From contig JAPTYK010000001.1 in assembly GCA_026913215.1 (NCBI GenBank), positions 7,316,001 through 7,380,000 on the forward strand: a stretch of 64,000 nucleotides of DNA. The letters are read 5' to 3'. The stretch is from Streptomyces diastatochromogenes (GTDB lineage Bacteria; Actinomycetota; Actinomycetes; Streptomycetales; Streptomycetaceae). The position numbers were made by a program, and so were the translations under genes. A model generated the notes under the pieces. It made no database searches, had not been told where the DNA came from, and saw only the letters and a list, made by a program, of their open reading frames with translations. Positions 1 through 9,156 of this stretch are shown piece after piece; positions within the stretch are counted from its first letter, which is position 1, and the number at the start of each line of letters is the position of its first letter.

Positions 1-1
1 G

Positions 2-418
2 GACTCCGGGCTGAGGCTGCGCGGGATCATCGACCGGGTGGACGTGACGCCGACCGGCGAGGTGCGGATCGTCGACTACAAGACCGGCCGGGCGCCCCCG
101 CCGGAGTACGCGGCGGACGCGCTGTTCCAGCTGAAGTTCTACGCCCTGGTGCTGTGGCGGCTGCGCGGCGCCGTGCCGCGCACCCTGCGGCTGGTCTACC
201 TGGGCAGCGGGGACGTGCTCACCCATGAGCTGACGGAGAACGATCTGCGGGCCGTGGAGCGCGAGCTGCTGGTCCTGTGGGAGGCGATCGGGCGGGCGAC
301 GCGGACGGGTGACTGGCCCCCGACACCGAACCGCCTGTGCGACTGGTGCCCCCATCGGGCGCTGTGCCCGGCCTGGGGCGGCACCCCGCCGCCTTATCCC
401 CTGCCCGTCGCCGACTGA
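2..418 (+). CDS. RecB-family PD-(D/E)XK exonuclease, C-terminal part
   Basis: The 5' end lies outside the window; the frame is open from base 2. The visible part has the PD-(D/E)XK nuclease core: an Asp in IIDRVD, then VDYKTG supplying the catalytic Lys, then a helix with QLKFYALVLW that fits the QxxxY motif of RecB/AddB/Cas4 nucleases. The C-terminus carries a Cys cluster (CDWCPHRALC), typical of the iron-sulfur-stabilised subgroup. It is probably a housekeeping DNA exonuclease. About 230 nt separate it from the recombination operon downstream, so co-transcription is not implied. Confidence 0.82.
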   Translation, partial: DSGLRLRGIIDRVDVTPTGEVRIVDYKTGRAPPPEYAADALFQLKFYALVLWRLRGAVPRTLRLVYLGSGDVLTHELTENDLRAVERELLVLWEAIGRATRTGDWPPTPNRLCDWCPHRALCPAWGGTPPPYPLPVAD

Positions 419-559
419 GGCGAGGGCGCCCGACACCCGCACGAATGCGGGAAGGCATTGTACGCCTCATCGCCGACATTTCATCCAGTCTGTCATTTTT
501 ATTCCGAAAAAGGGTGGATTGTTCACTCCTGGGCGCTTAGCGTGGATGCAGACGCTAAT

Positions 560-575
560 TCGAATACACATTCGA
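560..575. promoter_or_regulatory. LexA/SOS-box-like palindrome
   Basis: A perfect 6-4-6 palindrome, TCGAAT-ACAC-ATTCGA, lies 75 bp before the GTG start at 651. The actinobacterial SOS box is TCGAAC-N4-GTTCGA; this site matches 10 of 12 conserved positions and the two differences are symmetrical. It follows an AT-rich stretch (about 470-515), unusual for this window, that probably holds the promoter. The genes behind it are recombination genes, which fits damage induction. LexA binding is inferred; another palindrome-binding repressor is possible. Confidence 0.5.
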
Positions 576-650
576 TACGAGGGTCGTCGCGCGGGGTCCG
601 TCCCGCCGGCCGGCCCCCGGAACCGCCGTCGCAGACGCCAGGAGAACGGC

Positions 651-1643
651 GTGAACCTCACCTTCACCACCGCCACCAAGGAACAGGCCAAGGCCCGGAT
701 CGCGCTCGCCGGCCCCACCGGGTCGGGCAAGACCTACACCGCCCTGGTCACCGCCACCGGGCTCGGCGAGCGGGTGGCCCTGATCGACACCGAGCACGGC
801 AGCGCCGCCAAGTACGCCGACGAGTTCGCCTTCGACACCCTCCCGCTCACGACGTTCCAGCCCACCACCCTCGTCGACGCGCTCGCGGTGGCCGCCCACG
901 ACGGCTACGACGTCATGATCGTCGACTCCCTGAGCCACTTCTGGTCCGGCACCGGAGGGATGCTGGAACAGGTCGACAACGCGGCCAAGCGCCTCGGGTC
1001 CGGCGGCAGCTTCGCCGGCTGGAAGGAGGCCCGCCCCCAGGAACGGGCGATGATCGACGCCCTCCTCGCCTACCCCGGCCACCTCATCGTCACCATGCGC
1101 ACCAAGACCGAGTACGTCGTGGAGGCCGACGAGCGCGGCCGCAAGGTGCCGCGCAAGATCGGGCTCAAGCCCGAGCAGCGGGAGGGCATCGAGTACGAAT
1201 TCGACATCGTCGGCGACCTCGACCACGAGAACACCCTGGTGGTCTCCAAGTCCCGGGCGAAGCCGCTGTCCGGGACGGTGCTCCACACGCCGGGCCCGGA
1301 GTTCGCCGAGGCCGTCCTCGGCTGGCTGGAGGCCGGCAAGCCCACCCTCTCCGTCTCCGACTACGTCACCGCGGCCACCGCGCCGGGCGCCGGCCACGAG
1401 GAGCTGCGCGCCCTGTACGAGGAGGCCCGCCGGCACAACCTGCTCGGCGCCGCCGTCCTGGACGACACCGGGGAGACCCGCACGCTCGGCCAGCTGATCG
1501 TGCGCCACGGCACCGCGGCCGCGAGGAACAGGGTCGCCGAGGACGTCGAGTCCGGGGCCGCCACCAAGCGGGAGAAGGAGACCAGGCGGGAGAACGGGAC
1601 CGAGCGGAAGAACGGGACCGAGCGGAAGGGCGAGTCCGCATGA
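651..1643 (+). CDS. RecA-fold (AAA_24/Sak4-like) ATPase
   Basis: A 330-residue NTPase. Walker A is GPTGSGKT near residue 25, followed by LIDTEHGSA and a Walker B strand VMIVDSLSHFW. This layout matches phage Sak4-type single-strand-annealing ATPases (AAA_24), which are RecA-core proteins often encoded near an SSB, as here. The C-terminus is a charged tail with two RKNGTE-like repeats. GTG at 651 is chosen because AGGAG sits about 6 nt upstream and homology begins at once. First gene of a tightly packed operon; its stop overlaps the next start (ATGA). No frameshift seen. Role in strand annealing or exchange is inferred from the family. Confidence 0.8.
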   Translation: MNLTFTTATKEQAKARIALAGPTGSGKTYTALVTATGLGERVALIDTEHGSAAKYADEFAFDTLPLTTFQPTTLVDALAVAAHDGYDVMIVDSLSHFWSGTGGMLEQVDNAAKRLGSGGSFAGWKEARPQERAMIDALLAYPGHLIVTMRTKTEYVVEADERGRKVPRKIGLKPEQREGIEYEFDIVGDLDHENTLVVSKSRAKPLSGTVLHTPGPEFAEAVLGWLEAGKPTLSVSDYVTAATAPGAGHEELRALYEEARRHNLLGAAVLDDTGETRTLGQLIVRHGTAAARNRVAEDVESGAATKREKETRRENGTERKNGTERKGESA

Positions 1644-2155
1644 GCCTCAAGGAGCACGCCACCCGCGTCGCCGTACTCCGCGTGCTGCGCGACGCCGTCG
1701 ACGCCGAGTACCGGACCGAGCGCCACGAGGTCCTGGAGGGGCTGCGCGCGGCCCGCGCCGAACTGAACCTGAAGTCGGTCCGGGTGGCCCTGCCGGACGA
1801 CACGCCGGTCGCCACCCTCACCCTCGTCGACCCCGGACCCACGGTCGTGGTCGCCGACGAGCGGGCCTTCACCGCCTGGGTGGCCGCCAACCACCCCGGC
1901 GAGGTGGAGATGCTGGTCCGGGTGCACCCCGGCTGGCAGCGGCAGTTCCTCGCCCGGCTGACCTGCCTCGACCCGGTCGCCGACCCGTACACCGGCGAGG
2001 CGATCCCCGGGCTGGGCGTGCTGCCGGCCGCCGAACCGCGCTCGTTCAGCCTGCGCCCCCTGCCCGGCGGGCGGGAACGGATCGCCCGCGCCTGGCACAC
2101 CGGCACGCTCGACCTGAGCCGTCTGCTCCCCCTCAAGGGCGGTGAGGATCCATGA
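1640..2155 (+). CDS. hypothetical protein of the recombination operon
   Basis: A 171-residue soluble protein with a basic, heptad-like N-terminal helix (about residues 1-45) and a compact alpha/beta remainder. I recognise no catalytic motif. It overlaps both neighbours by ATGA, so it is translationally coupled to the Sak4-like ATPase before it and the small gene after it. The context suggests an accessory DNA-binding or annealing factor, but the sequence alone does not show this. The reading frame is intact. Confidence 0.65.
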   Translation: MSLKEHATRVAVLRVLRDAVDAEYRTERHEVLEGLRAARAELNLKSVRVALPDDTPVATLTLVDPGPTVVVADERAFTAWVAANHPGEVEMLVRVHPGWQRQFLARLTCLDPVADPYTGEAIPGLGVLPAAEPRSFSLRPLPGGRERIARAWHTGTLDLSRLLPLKGGEDP

Positions 2156-2379
2156 TCGCCGTCCTCGCCCACCCCGACCGGGACACGCTCGGCACGCTGT
2201 GGTTCCTGGTCTCCCGGACCGGTCACCTCGATTGCGGCCGCTGGACGTTCGAGGACGACAAACGGCTGCGGTGCGCCTGCGGGGCCGTCCTGTACGTGTA
2301 CCAGCAGCCGGCGGATGCGGCGGGAAGCGGCGGCGCACCGGCGCCGGCCGGAACCTTCCCCCGCGGAAGGGAAGAACGC
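2152..2379 (+). CDS. small CxC-motif protein, no stop found
   Basis: Starts at the ATG overlapping the previous stop. The peptide is about 75 residues and contains a Cys-x-Cys-Gly (CACGAV) element after a WTFEDDKRL segment, resembling half of a zinc ribbon. No stop codon occurs in any frame before the strong start at 2380, so either it is truly fused to the next protein or a nearby sequencing error hides the stop. Function unknown. Confidence 0.4.
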
Positions 2380-3019
2380 ATGCTGCCGGCCGAGACGGCC
2401 CAGCTCGTCGCCCTGGTCGCGGCGATGTGCCCGTCGATGCACCTGGAGGACACCACGACGGACGCCTGGCACCTCCTGCTCGCCGACCTGGACGTCGCCG
2501 ATGTGCGGGCGGCCGTGACCAGGCTGGGCAGACAGCGGTCCCGTATCGCCGCCTCCGAGATCCGCGCCGAGGTGCGCGCGATCCGGGAGGAGCGACTCGC
2601 CCGCAACCCGCTGCCCCTCCCCGACAGCGACCCCGACGACCCGCGCCGTTATCGTGCGGAACTCCTGGAACTGGTGACCGCGATCGCCTCAGGACGGCGA
2701 ACCCCGGGGCTGCGAACCCCAGGGCGGCGCGCCGAGCGCGTACCCGCCGCCGCCCCGTCGGTCCACCGCCCCTCACCTCGCCCACGCGAAGCGCGACCCG
2801 CGCGTCCGCTCCCTCCGCGTGCCCTGTCCCTGGTGCGGGGCCGCCGCAGGCCGTCCCTGCGTCGTCCCCCGGCTCGGAACCCCGCTGAGGAGGGCCCCCG
2901 CCCACCGGGCACGGCTCCTCGCGGCCGGGATCGCCGAGCCGGGCCCGAGGCGGGAGGGGGGACGCGAGACGAACCCGATGACCGCCCCCACACGAGAGGA
3001 AAGCCGCCATGGTCGGTGA
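2380..3019 (+). CDS. phage-type zinc-ribbon protein (frameshifted)
   Basis: ATG at 2380 follows GGAAGGGAAG at good spacing. The N-terminal half (MLPAETAQLVALVAA to REERLAR) is the helical domain typical of small actinophage/ICE proteins. The frame is lost between about 2690 and 2760; the next frame continues to a C-terminal zinc ribbon, CPWCGAAAGRPC, followed by the usual HRARLLAAG helix. The stop at 3019 overlaps the ssb start at 3009. Such proteins are common beside recombination genes in actinobacterial mobile elements; a DNA-binding role is inferred. Confidence 0.6.
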
Positions 3020-3511
3020 AACCGTCATCACCGTCGTCGGCAACCTGACCGACGACCCCGAGCTGCGCCTCACCCCGTCCGGGGACACGGTCGCGCACTT
3101 CACCGTCGCGTCCACGCCCCGCACCTTCGACCGGCAGAGCAACGAATGGCGGGACGCCGAAACGCTGTTCCTGCGCTGCTCGGTCTGGCGGCAGGAGGCG
3201 GAGCACGCCGCCGAGTCCCTGACCCGCGGCACCCGCGTCATCGTCCAGGGACGGCTGCGCCAGCGGACGTACGAGACCCGGGAGGGCGAGAAGCGGACCG
3301 TCATCGAGCTGGAGGCCGACGAGATCGGCCCGTCGCTGCGGTTCGCCGCCGCGACGATCGTCAAGCCCCGCACACCGGCGTCCCCGCCGGTTCCCGCGGC
3401 GGCCCCGTCCCCCGCCGAGGACCCGTTCACCCGGCCCGACGGCGGCGGAGAGCGGCCGGTCCCCGCCGCGAGCGGACCCCACACCCCCACGAGGAGACGG
3501 ATCCCTTCTGA
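3009..3511 (+). CDS. ssb: single-stranded DNA-binding protein
   Basis: The OB fold is clear from residue 1 to about 115 (ITVVGNLTDDPELRLT, FLRCSVWRQEAEHAAESL, GTRVIVQGRLRQR). A Pro/Ala linker follows. In the starting frame no stop appears, but after one base loss between about 3400 and 3480 the protein ends EETDPF-stop at 3511. That is the acidic, Phe-ending tip through which SSBs recruit partners, so the natural gene ends there (about 167 residues). It is a second SSB type beside the expected housekeeping copy and lies between phage-like genes and recA. Confidence 0.85.
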
Positions 3512-3569
3512 CGGGCGGCCGCATCCGCGCGCCGACCGTGCCCCACCGCACCCACCCGAGGCGGACCCC

Positions 3570-4857
3570 ATGAAGGAACAGGACCGCGAGGAAGCGCTCG
3601 AACTCGCCCTCGCCCAGATCGAAAAACGATTCGGCACGGGCTCGGTGATGCGCCTGGGCGATGAGCCGGGGGCTCCCACCGAGGTCATCCCCACCGGCTC
3701 GATCGCCCTGGACCTCGCCCTCGGCGTCGGCGGCCTGCCGCGCGGCCGCGTGGTGGAGATCTACGGCCCGGAGTCCTCCGGCAAGACGACCCTGGCCCTG
3801 CACGCCATGGCCAACGCGCAGAAGGCGGGCGGGACCACGGCGTTCATCGACGCCGAGTACGGTCTCGACCTCGAGTACGCCAGGCGGCTCGGCGTCGACA
3901 CCGACGCCCTGCTGGTCTGCCAGCCGGACAACGGCGAACAGGCCCTGCAGATCGCCGACACCCTCATCCACTCCGGCGCCCTGGACCTCATCGTCGTCGA
4001 CTCCGTCGCCGCGCTGGTGCCGCGCGCGGAGATCGACGGCGAGATGGGCGACCCGCACGTCGGCCTGCAGGCCCGGCTGATGAGCCAGGCGCTCCGGAAG
4101 ACCGCCGGAGCACTCGGCCACTCCGGAACCACGATGATCTTCATCAACCAGCTCCGCGAGAAGATCGGCGTGATGTTCGGCTCGCCCGAGACCACTCCCG
4201 GCGGCCGGGCGCTGAAGTTCTACGCCTCGGTCCGCCTGGACATCCGCCGGATCGAGACCCTCAAGGAGGGCACCGAACCGGTCGGCAACCGCACCCGCGT
4301 CAAGGTGGCCAAGAACAAGGTCGCCCCGCCGTTCCGACAGGCCGAGTTCGACATCCTCTACGGCCGGGGCATCAGCCGCGAGGGCGAACTGATCGACCTG
4401 GGCGTCCAACAAGGCCTCGTCCGCAGGTCCGGCACCTGGTACACGTACGAGGGCGACCGCCTCGGCCAGGGCAAGGAGAACGCCCGCGCGTTCCTCAGGG
4501 ACCACCCCGAACTCGCCGACGGGATCGAGAGGAAGACCCGGGAGAAGCTGGGCATCGGGGTGAAGCCGGAGGCCGAGGCCCCGGTGACGGATCCCCGGGC
4601 GGACACGCCGGACACGACGAACGCAATGGACACGGCGGACACGACGAACGCAGCGGACACGGCGAACGCAGCGGACACGGCGAACGCAGCGGACACGGCG
4701 GACACGGCGGACACGGCGAACGAAGTGGATACAGGGGACACGGCGAACCGAGTGGCCGTACCCGGCACCGGGCCGTTCGACCCGGCCGTGACCGACCGGC
4801 GCCCCGCCGCGACGCCCCCGCCGGCCCTGACCGACCGACGTTCCCCGGTCCGACCCC
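3570..4857 (+). CDS. recA: RecA paralogue with repetitive C-terminal tail
   Basis: RecA recombinase, starting at ATG 3570 behind GAGGCGG. Seen: Walker A GPESSGKTT, Walker B LIVVDSVAAL, loop 1 MGDPHVGLQARLMSQALRK, loop 2 INQLREKIGVMFGSPETT, and GGRALKFYASVRLDIRR. The usual DAEHALD reads DAEYGLD. The core ends near residue 330; then comes a low-complexity Ala/Asp/Thr/Asn tail from an 18-bp repeat. No stop occurs in this frame before ruvB, so the 3' limit is approximate: either the stop was lost to an indel or RecA and RuvB are joined by a Pro-rich linker. Context and SSB partner suggest a mobile or SOS-type second RecA. Confidence 0.85.
4613..4750 (+). repeat. 18-bp minisatellite in the recA 3' end
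   Basis: Imperfect tandem copies of an 18-bp unit (acggcgaacgcagcggac and variants with acggcggac half-units) encode Ala-Asp-Thr-Ala-Asn-type repeats. All copies keep the reading frame, so the array probably encodes a flexible acidic tail of RecA. Confidence 0.8.
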
Positions 4858-5000
4858 GGCGGCGCGGCCCGATCGGCGCTCCACCGTGCCGACTTCGCCG
4901 GCCCCGGGCGGTCCGGCCCCCGTGTCCTCGTCGACGGCACCCCGGCCCGGCCGTGAAGACCAGCCCGCCGCTCCCGCACCCCGGCGCGAGGCGAACGCCG

Positions 5001-6219
5001 GTGAACCGGAACGGCACCGTGCTCCCCGGCGCCGCCCCGCCCCGGGGCGAGACGCCGACCCGGGCAGGACCGCCGCCGGCCGGCCCACCGGGGCGGAGCC
5101 GCCGAGCCGGTCCACCGGCCGGTCGCGGCCCCGCCGACGGCGAGGACCGGGCCACCGAGGCGGCGCTGCGGCCCAAGGACCTGGACGGGTTCATCGGCCA
5201 GGCACGGGTCCGCGAGCAGCTCGACCTCGTCCTCAGGGCCGCGCGGCAGCGGAGCGCCACCGCCGACCACGTGCTGCTCTCCGGTGCCCCGGGGCTCGGC
5301 AAGACCACCCTGGCGATGATCATCGCCGCGGAGATGGGAGCCCCGCTGCGCATGACCTCCGGCCCCGCCATCCAGCACCCCGGGGACCTGGCGGCGGTCC
5401 TGGCCTCGCTCACCGGGGGAGAGGTCCTCTTCCTCGACGAGATCCACCGCATGTCCCGGCCCTCCGAGGAGATGCTCTACCTGGCGATGGAGGACTTCCG
5501 CGTCGACGTCGTCGTCGGCACCGGCCTCGACGCCACCGCCATGTCCCTGGAGCTGCCGCCGTTCACCCTCGTCGGCGCCACCGTCCGGGCCGGTCTGCTG
5601 CTCCCGCCGCTGCGCGACCGCTTCGGCTTCACCGCTCACATGGAGTTCTACGACCCGGCCGAACTGGAGCGCGTCATCCACCGCTCCGCCCGGCTCCTGG
5701 AAGTGGAGATCGACCCCGCGGGCGCCGCCGAGATCGCCGCCCGCTCCCGCGGCACGCCCCGCATCGCCAACCGGCTGCTGCGCCGGGTGCGGGACTACGC
5801 CCAGGTCACCGCCGACGGAGTGGTCACCCGCGAGATCGCGTCCGCGGCCCTGGGGATCTACGAGGTCGACGGCCGTGGCCTGGACCGCCTGGACCAGGCC
5901 GTGCTGCGCGCCCTGCTGAAGCTGTTCGGCGGCGGACCGGTCGGCCTGGCCACCCTCGCGGTCGCCGTGGGGAGGAGCGGGAGACCGTGGAGGAGGTCGC
6001 CGAACCGTTCCTGGTCCGGGAGGGCCTGCTGGCCCGGACCCCCGGGGACGCCTCGCGACCCCCGCCGCCTGGGCCCACCTCGGACTCGCACCCCACCCGA
6101 GCCGCCCCGCCCTCCTGGGCCGCGTCCCCCGACCGCACCGGAACGGCGATCCCGGACGGGCCGCCCCACCCGAGAACCGCGCCGGACGAACCGTCAGCGC
6201 GCCCCCGACCGTGCCCTAG
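5001..6219 (+). CDS. ruvB: RuvB Holliday-junction helicase paralogue
   Basis: RuvB motor from about 5142 on: LRPKDLDGFIGQ, Walker A GAPGLGKTT, Walker B LFLDEIHR, sensor 1 TLVGATVRAG, arginine finger LRDRFG, sensor 2 GTPRIANRLLRR, then the winged helix (GGGPVGLATLAVAVG, EERETVEEVAEPFLVREGLL). Two base losses, near 5965 and 6045, carry it through all three frames to TAG at 6217. GTG 5001 has GAGG 8 nt upstream but the true start is uncertain. No ruvA or ruvC is adjacent, so this is a paralogue beside the expected chromosomal ruvABC. All ATPase residues are kept. Confidence 0.83.
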
Positions 6220-6246
6220 TGCGCGCGGACGCTCCGCCGGCAGCGG

Positions 6247-8852
6247 TCAGGTGACGAGGCCGAGCCGTGGACCGCCCCGGTCGCGCAGCCGTCTGAAGAA
6301 GGCCAGCACGCCTGCCGAGCCGCCGGCCCAGGTGGCGCTCGACCGGGTGAGGCCGGTGTCCGGGAAGACGGGCCGGGACCAGGTGCCGCCGCTGCGGCTC
6401 AGGATGAGCAGGGCGACGGTCTCGGCCGCGTCCCGGAACTCCTCGGACGCGGAGGCCTCCGCGACGTCCACCATCAGGTCGCCCACTCCGGCCAGGCCGC
6501 AGCACTGCGTGACCAGCGGCATCCGAGGTGCCAGTGCGGCGCAGGAGCGCGCGGCCCGCTGGGCGAGGTCCAGGTACCCGGGCTCTTCGAGGAGTTCGGC
6601 GGCCCGGACGAGTACGGTCCCGATGCCGGCCAGGCCCCGGCACCACGAGCCGTAGCGGCGTGTCGCCCCCGGCTCGGCGGCCGCCGCGATGATGTCCGGT
6701 GTCACGGCGGCCAGGCGCGCGGCGGCCTTCTCGGAACGGCTGATCGCCTCGGGGTCCCCGGTCGTGGCGCCGTACTCCAGCAGGAAGCAGGCGATGCCCG
6801 CCTCGCCGTGCGCGATGCCCTCGCGGAGTGCGGCGCTGCCGCCGTGTCCGAACCGGTCGGGGTCAGCCGGGCGGCGCCCGACGCCAGCATCCGGTCGCAG
6901 TCGGCGGCGACGGCGAGGTGCCGGTCCGCGGCGTGCCGGTGACCGGACCGGAGGGCGTGGCGGGCGAGCAGCAGCCGGCCGAGGCCGATTCCGGCGGCGC
7001 CCGCGATCAGGTCCGCCTCCGGCGGTCCGCCGTCCAGTGCGCGCTCCGGCAGGACGGGATGACCGGACGGCGGGGCCGCCTCCGTACTCGGCCCCGTCCC
7101 CGTACCCGTACCCGTACTCGGCCCCGTGCTCGTCCCCGTACCTGTCCCCGTTCCGGCCTCCGCCTGCGCCTCCGTGAGGAAGAGTTCGACGCCGGTGCGC
7201 CCCGTGTAGAAGCCGGGTGACAGGTTCCTGGACTGTTCCGCCGTCCACTGTGCCAACGCGGCGACGGCGGAACGCACGTCGGGTCGGTGCGCGTGGTGGA
7301 GGAGTTCCAGTCCGAGTCCCGAACTGCCGCCGTAGACATCGATCGAGGTCGGGACGTTCAGCCGCGCGGCCTGTACCGGGTCGACGATCGCCCGTGCCTC
7401 GCCGACGCAGAACGAGGTCGTGTGCTCGATGATCTCGTCCAGCAGGTCGCCGTCGATCCGGGGGCGCGCGGGCCGGGGCGCGGTGACGGTGGTGCCGGTG
7501 CGCAGGCGGTCGGCGGCGGTGGTCCGTACGGCCGGGTCGAAGCTCAGGAGGCCGGTGATCGAGGACCGGATCGCCTGGTGGGCGGGGCCGGGAAGCGCCG
7601 ATTCCAGGCAGGCCAGGGTCCGGTCCCGGTTGACCTCGTGGTCGGTGTCGACGACCACCGGGTCCATGCCGGTGGCGGCGAAGAAGAGGGTCGCGCCGAG
7701 GGCGTAGTGGTCGTCGGCGGGGATGGCCGGTCCGGTCGCGCGCAGAACCGGCTCGCTGTATCCGGGGTCGCCCGCCCGGACCGGTGCCGTCCCACTCGCT
7801 GATCCCGAAGTCGATCACGTGGCAGTGGCCGGGGCCCGAGTCGTCGAGGACGACGTTGTCGGGCTTGAGGTCGCGGACGACCACGTTCCTGTCGTGGATC
7901 GCGTCCAGGACGCGCAGGAGCCGGGAGGCGAGGACGGACAGGCCGCGCGCCGGCCGGGTGTCGTCGTCCCGGTAGGGGCCGTTCCGCAGGACCTCCCTGC
8001 GCAGGTCCCGGTCGCCGCAGCTGCTCATCACCAGGTACTCGTCCGACTGGTGGGCGAAGTAGTCCAGGGCGCGGGCACGCCGGTGACGCCGTCGAGCGCG
8101 GTGAGGACCGTGCGCTCGTTGCGCAGCCGGTGGCGGGCGTCCGTACCGGATTCGTCCTCGCCGACGAAGGCCCTCGCCTGTTTGACCACCACCGGCTGTC
8201 CGAGGGTGCGGTCGACCGCGCGGTAGACGTTGCCCCGGGCCGCGCGCGCGATGCCGGCGGTGACCGCGTAGCGTCCGCCGCCGAAGCCCGTCGTGGACGG
8301 CTCGTCGCCGTGTCCGGAGTCGAGGGCGAAGGGGTCCTCGGCCCAGGGCGGGCACCTGTAGCGGCCGACGGCCAGGCCGTCGAAGATCCGGCCGTCCGGC
8401 CCGGTCATGACGGATTCGAGCCGTCCGCTCCGGCCGGTGCGGTAGTCGCCCGTGAAGGGGCCGTAGCGGTAGTAGACCGGGGCCCTCGGGTCGACCCGCC
8501 GATCGCTGACGACCCGGGGGCCCTCCCGGTCGCGCAGTACGGCGGCGAGTTCCCGGCCGATCTCGACCACGGCGTCGGGCAGGGGGTAGACGGTGATCGC
8601 CTTGCCGACGGCTCCGGCGCTCACCACCCCGGAGTTGAGGCGGCGCAGGGTCTCGGGGTCACGGGCGAACTTCGCGTGGCAGACGTGTCGGGACAGCACC
8701 GGCAGGACGAGCCGGGTCACGGCGTCGAGGTCCCCGGGACGCGCCGATACGTGCAGTTTCCAGCCGTGTTCCATCACCGGCATTCGCGGATCGTTCAGAT
8801 ACGACCATGTGCTGTCGGACCAACCGCTGCGGCCGGTGATGGAAACGGCCAC
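6247..8852 (-). CDS. class III/IV lanthipeptide synthetase (LanKC/LanL type)
   Basis: About 868 residues, the usual length for three-domain lyase-kinase-cyclase enzymes. N-terminus: lyase region with GWKLHVSA and VYYRYGPF. Middle: Ser/Thr-kinase-like domain with VVKQA, VVVRDLKPDNVVL and HVIDFGISEWDG, which phosphorylates Ser/Thr of the precursor. C-terminus: LanC-like cyclase with HGEAG, SWCRGLAGIG and QCCGLAGVGD, so Cys-Cys-Cys zinc binding is possible. That favours class IV (LanL), because class III cyclases lack these ligands. Frameshifts lie near 8090, 7785 and 6850. GTG at 8852 begins 2 nt after the precursor stop, so translation is coupled. A Gly-Thr repeat sits between kinase and cyclase. 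Confidence 0.85.
7080..7160 (-). repeat. 6-bp repeats encoding a Gly-Thr linker
   Basis: Imperfect cccgta/ccccgt hexamers inside the lanthipeptide synthetase gene encode alternating Gly-Thr with occasional Ser-Pro. All are in frame and fall between recognisable cyclase segments, so this is probably a flexible loop insertion created by slippage. Confidence 0.65.
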
Positions 8853-8854
8853 CG

Positions 8855-9037
8855 CTACGAGTTCAGGTCACAGGCGAAGCGGGTGGTGGCGGTCACCCAG
8901 GGGTCGGAGAGACACGCCGAGTATTCGCGGTCGCTGCGGTCGTCGTCCTCGAACGCGATCGCCTCGTCGTCGATCTCGAGCGGACCCGCGTCGCGGAATC
9001 CGACGGCTTCCAGAAGATCCGGCACGGCTGTGGGCAT
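8855..9037 (-). CDS. class III/IV lanthipeptide precursor peptide
   Basis: A 60-residue acidic peptide starting at ATG 9037, 6 nt after a perfect GGAGG. The leader has a DLLEAVG helix and an Asp/Glu-rich stretch (EIDDEAIAFEDDD). The last ~22 residues are a Ser/Thr/Cys-containing core: SACLSDP, then VTATTRFACDLNS. Cys42 and Cys56 can form two (methyl)lanthionine or labionin rings with Ser40/44 and Thr49/51/52. Its stop lies 2 nt before the synthetase start. Length, composition and position fit a lanthipeptide substrate; I do not recognise it as a described compound. No dedicated protease or exporter is seen next to it. Confidence 0.72.
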   Translation of the reverse strand: MPTAVPDLLEAVGFRDAGPLEIDDEAIAFEDDDRSDREYSACLSDPWVTATTRFACDLNS

Positions 9038-9156
9038 GTGACGCCTCCATGGTGTGTCGTGCACTGAGGAGCAGGACATGGCCGGCGTGGGTCGGTGGAC
9101 CCGCCGGGCCAAGGACTCGCGGAACCAAGGTAGGGAGGGGCGGACTCGCTGACAAG

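Noticed and set aside
519..543. PafBC-like (RecA-NDp) damage promoter, TTGTTC...TAGCGT
   Set aside because: Spacing and the first element do not match the TGTCRGTG-N8-TA consensus well enough.
2649..5681. 1010-codon minus-strand open frame opposite recA and ruvB
   Set aside because: No recognisable domain; antisense shadow with repetitive Val/Arg from the recA repeat.
3009..6254. Single 1081-codon open frame read as an SSB-RecA-RuvB triple fusion
   Set aside because: In a neighbouring frame SSB ends with a proper EETDPF tip and stop at 3511, and RecA has its own start with a ribosome site at 3570. At least the SSB fusion is a frameshift artefact.
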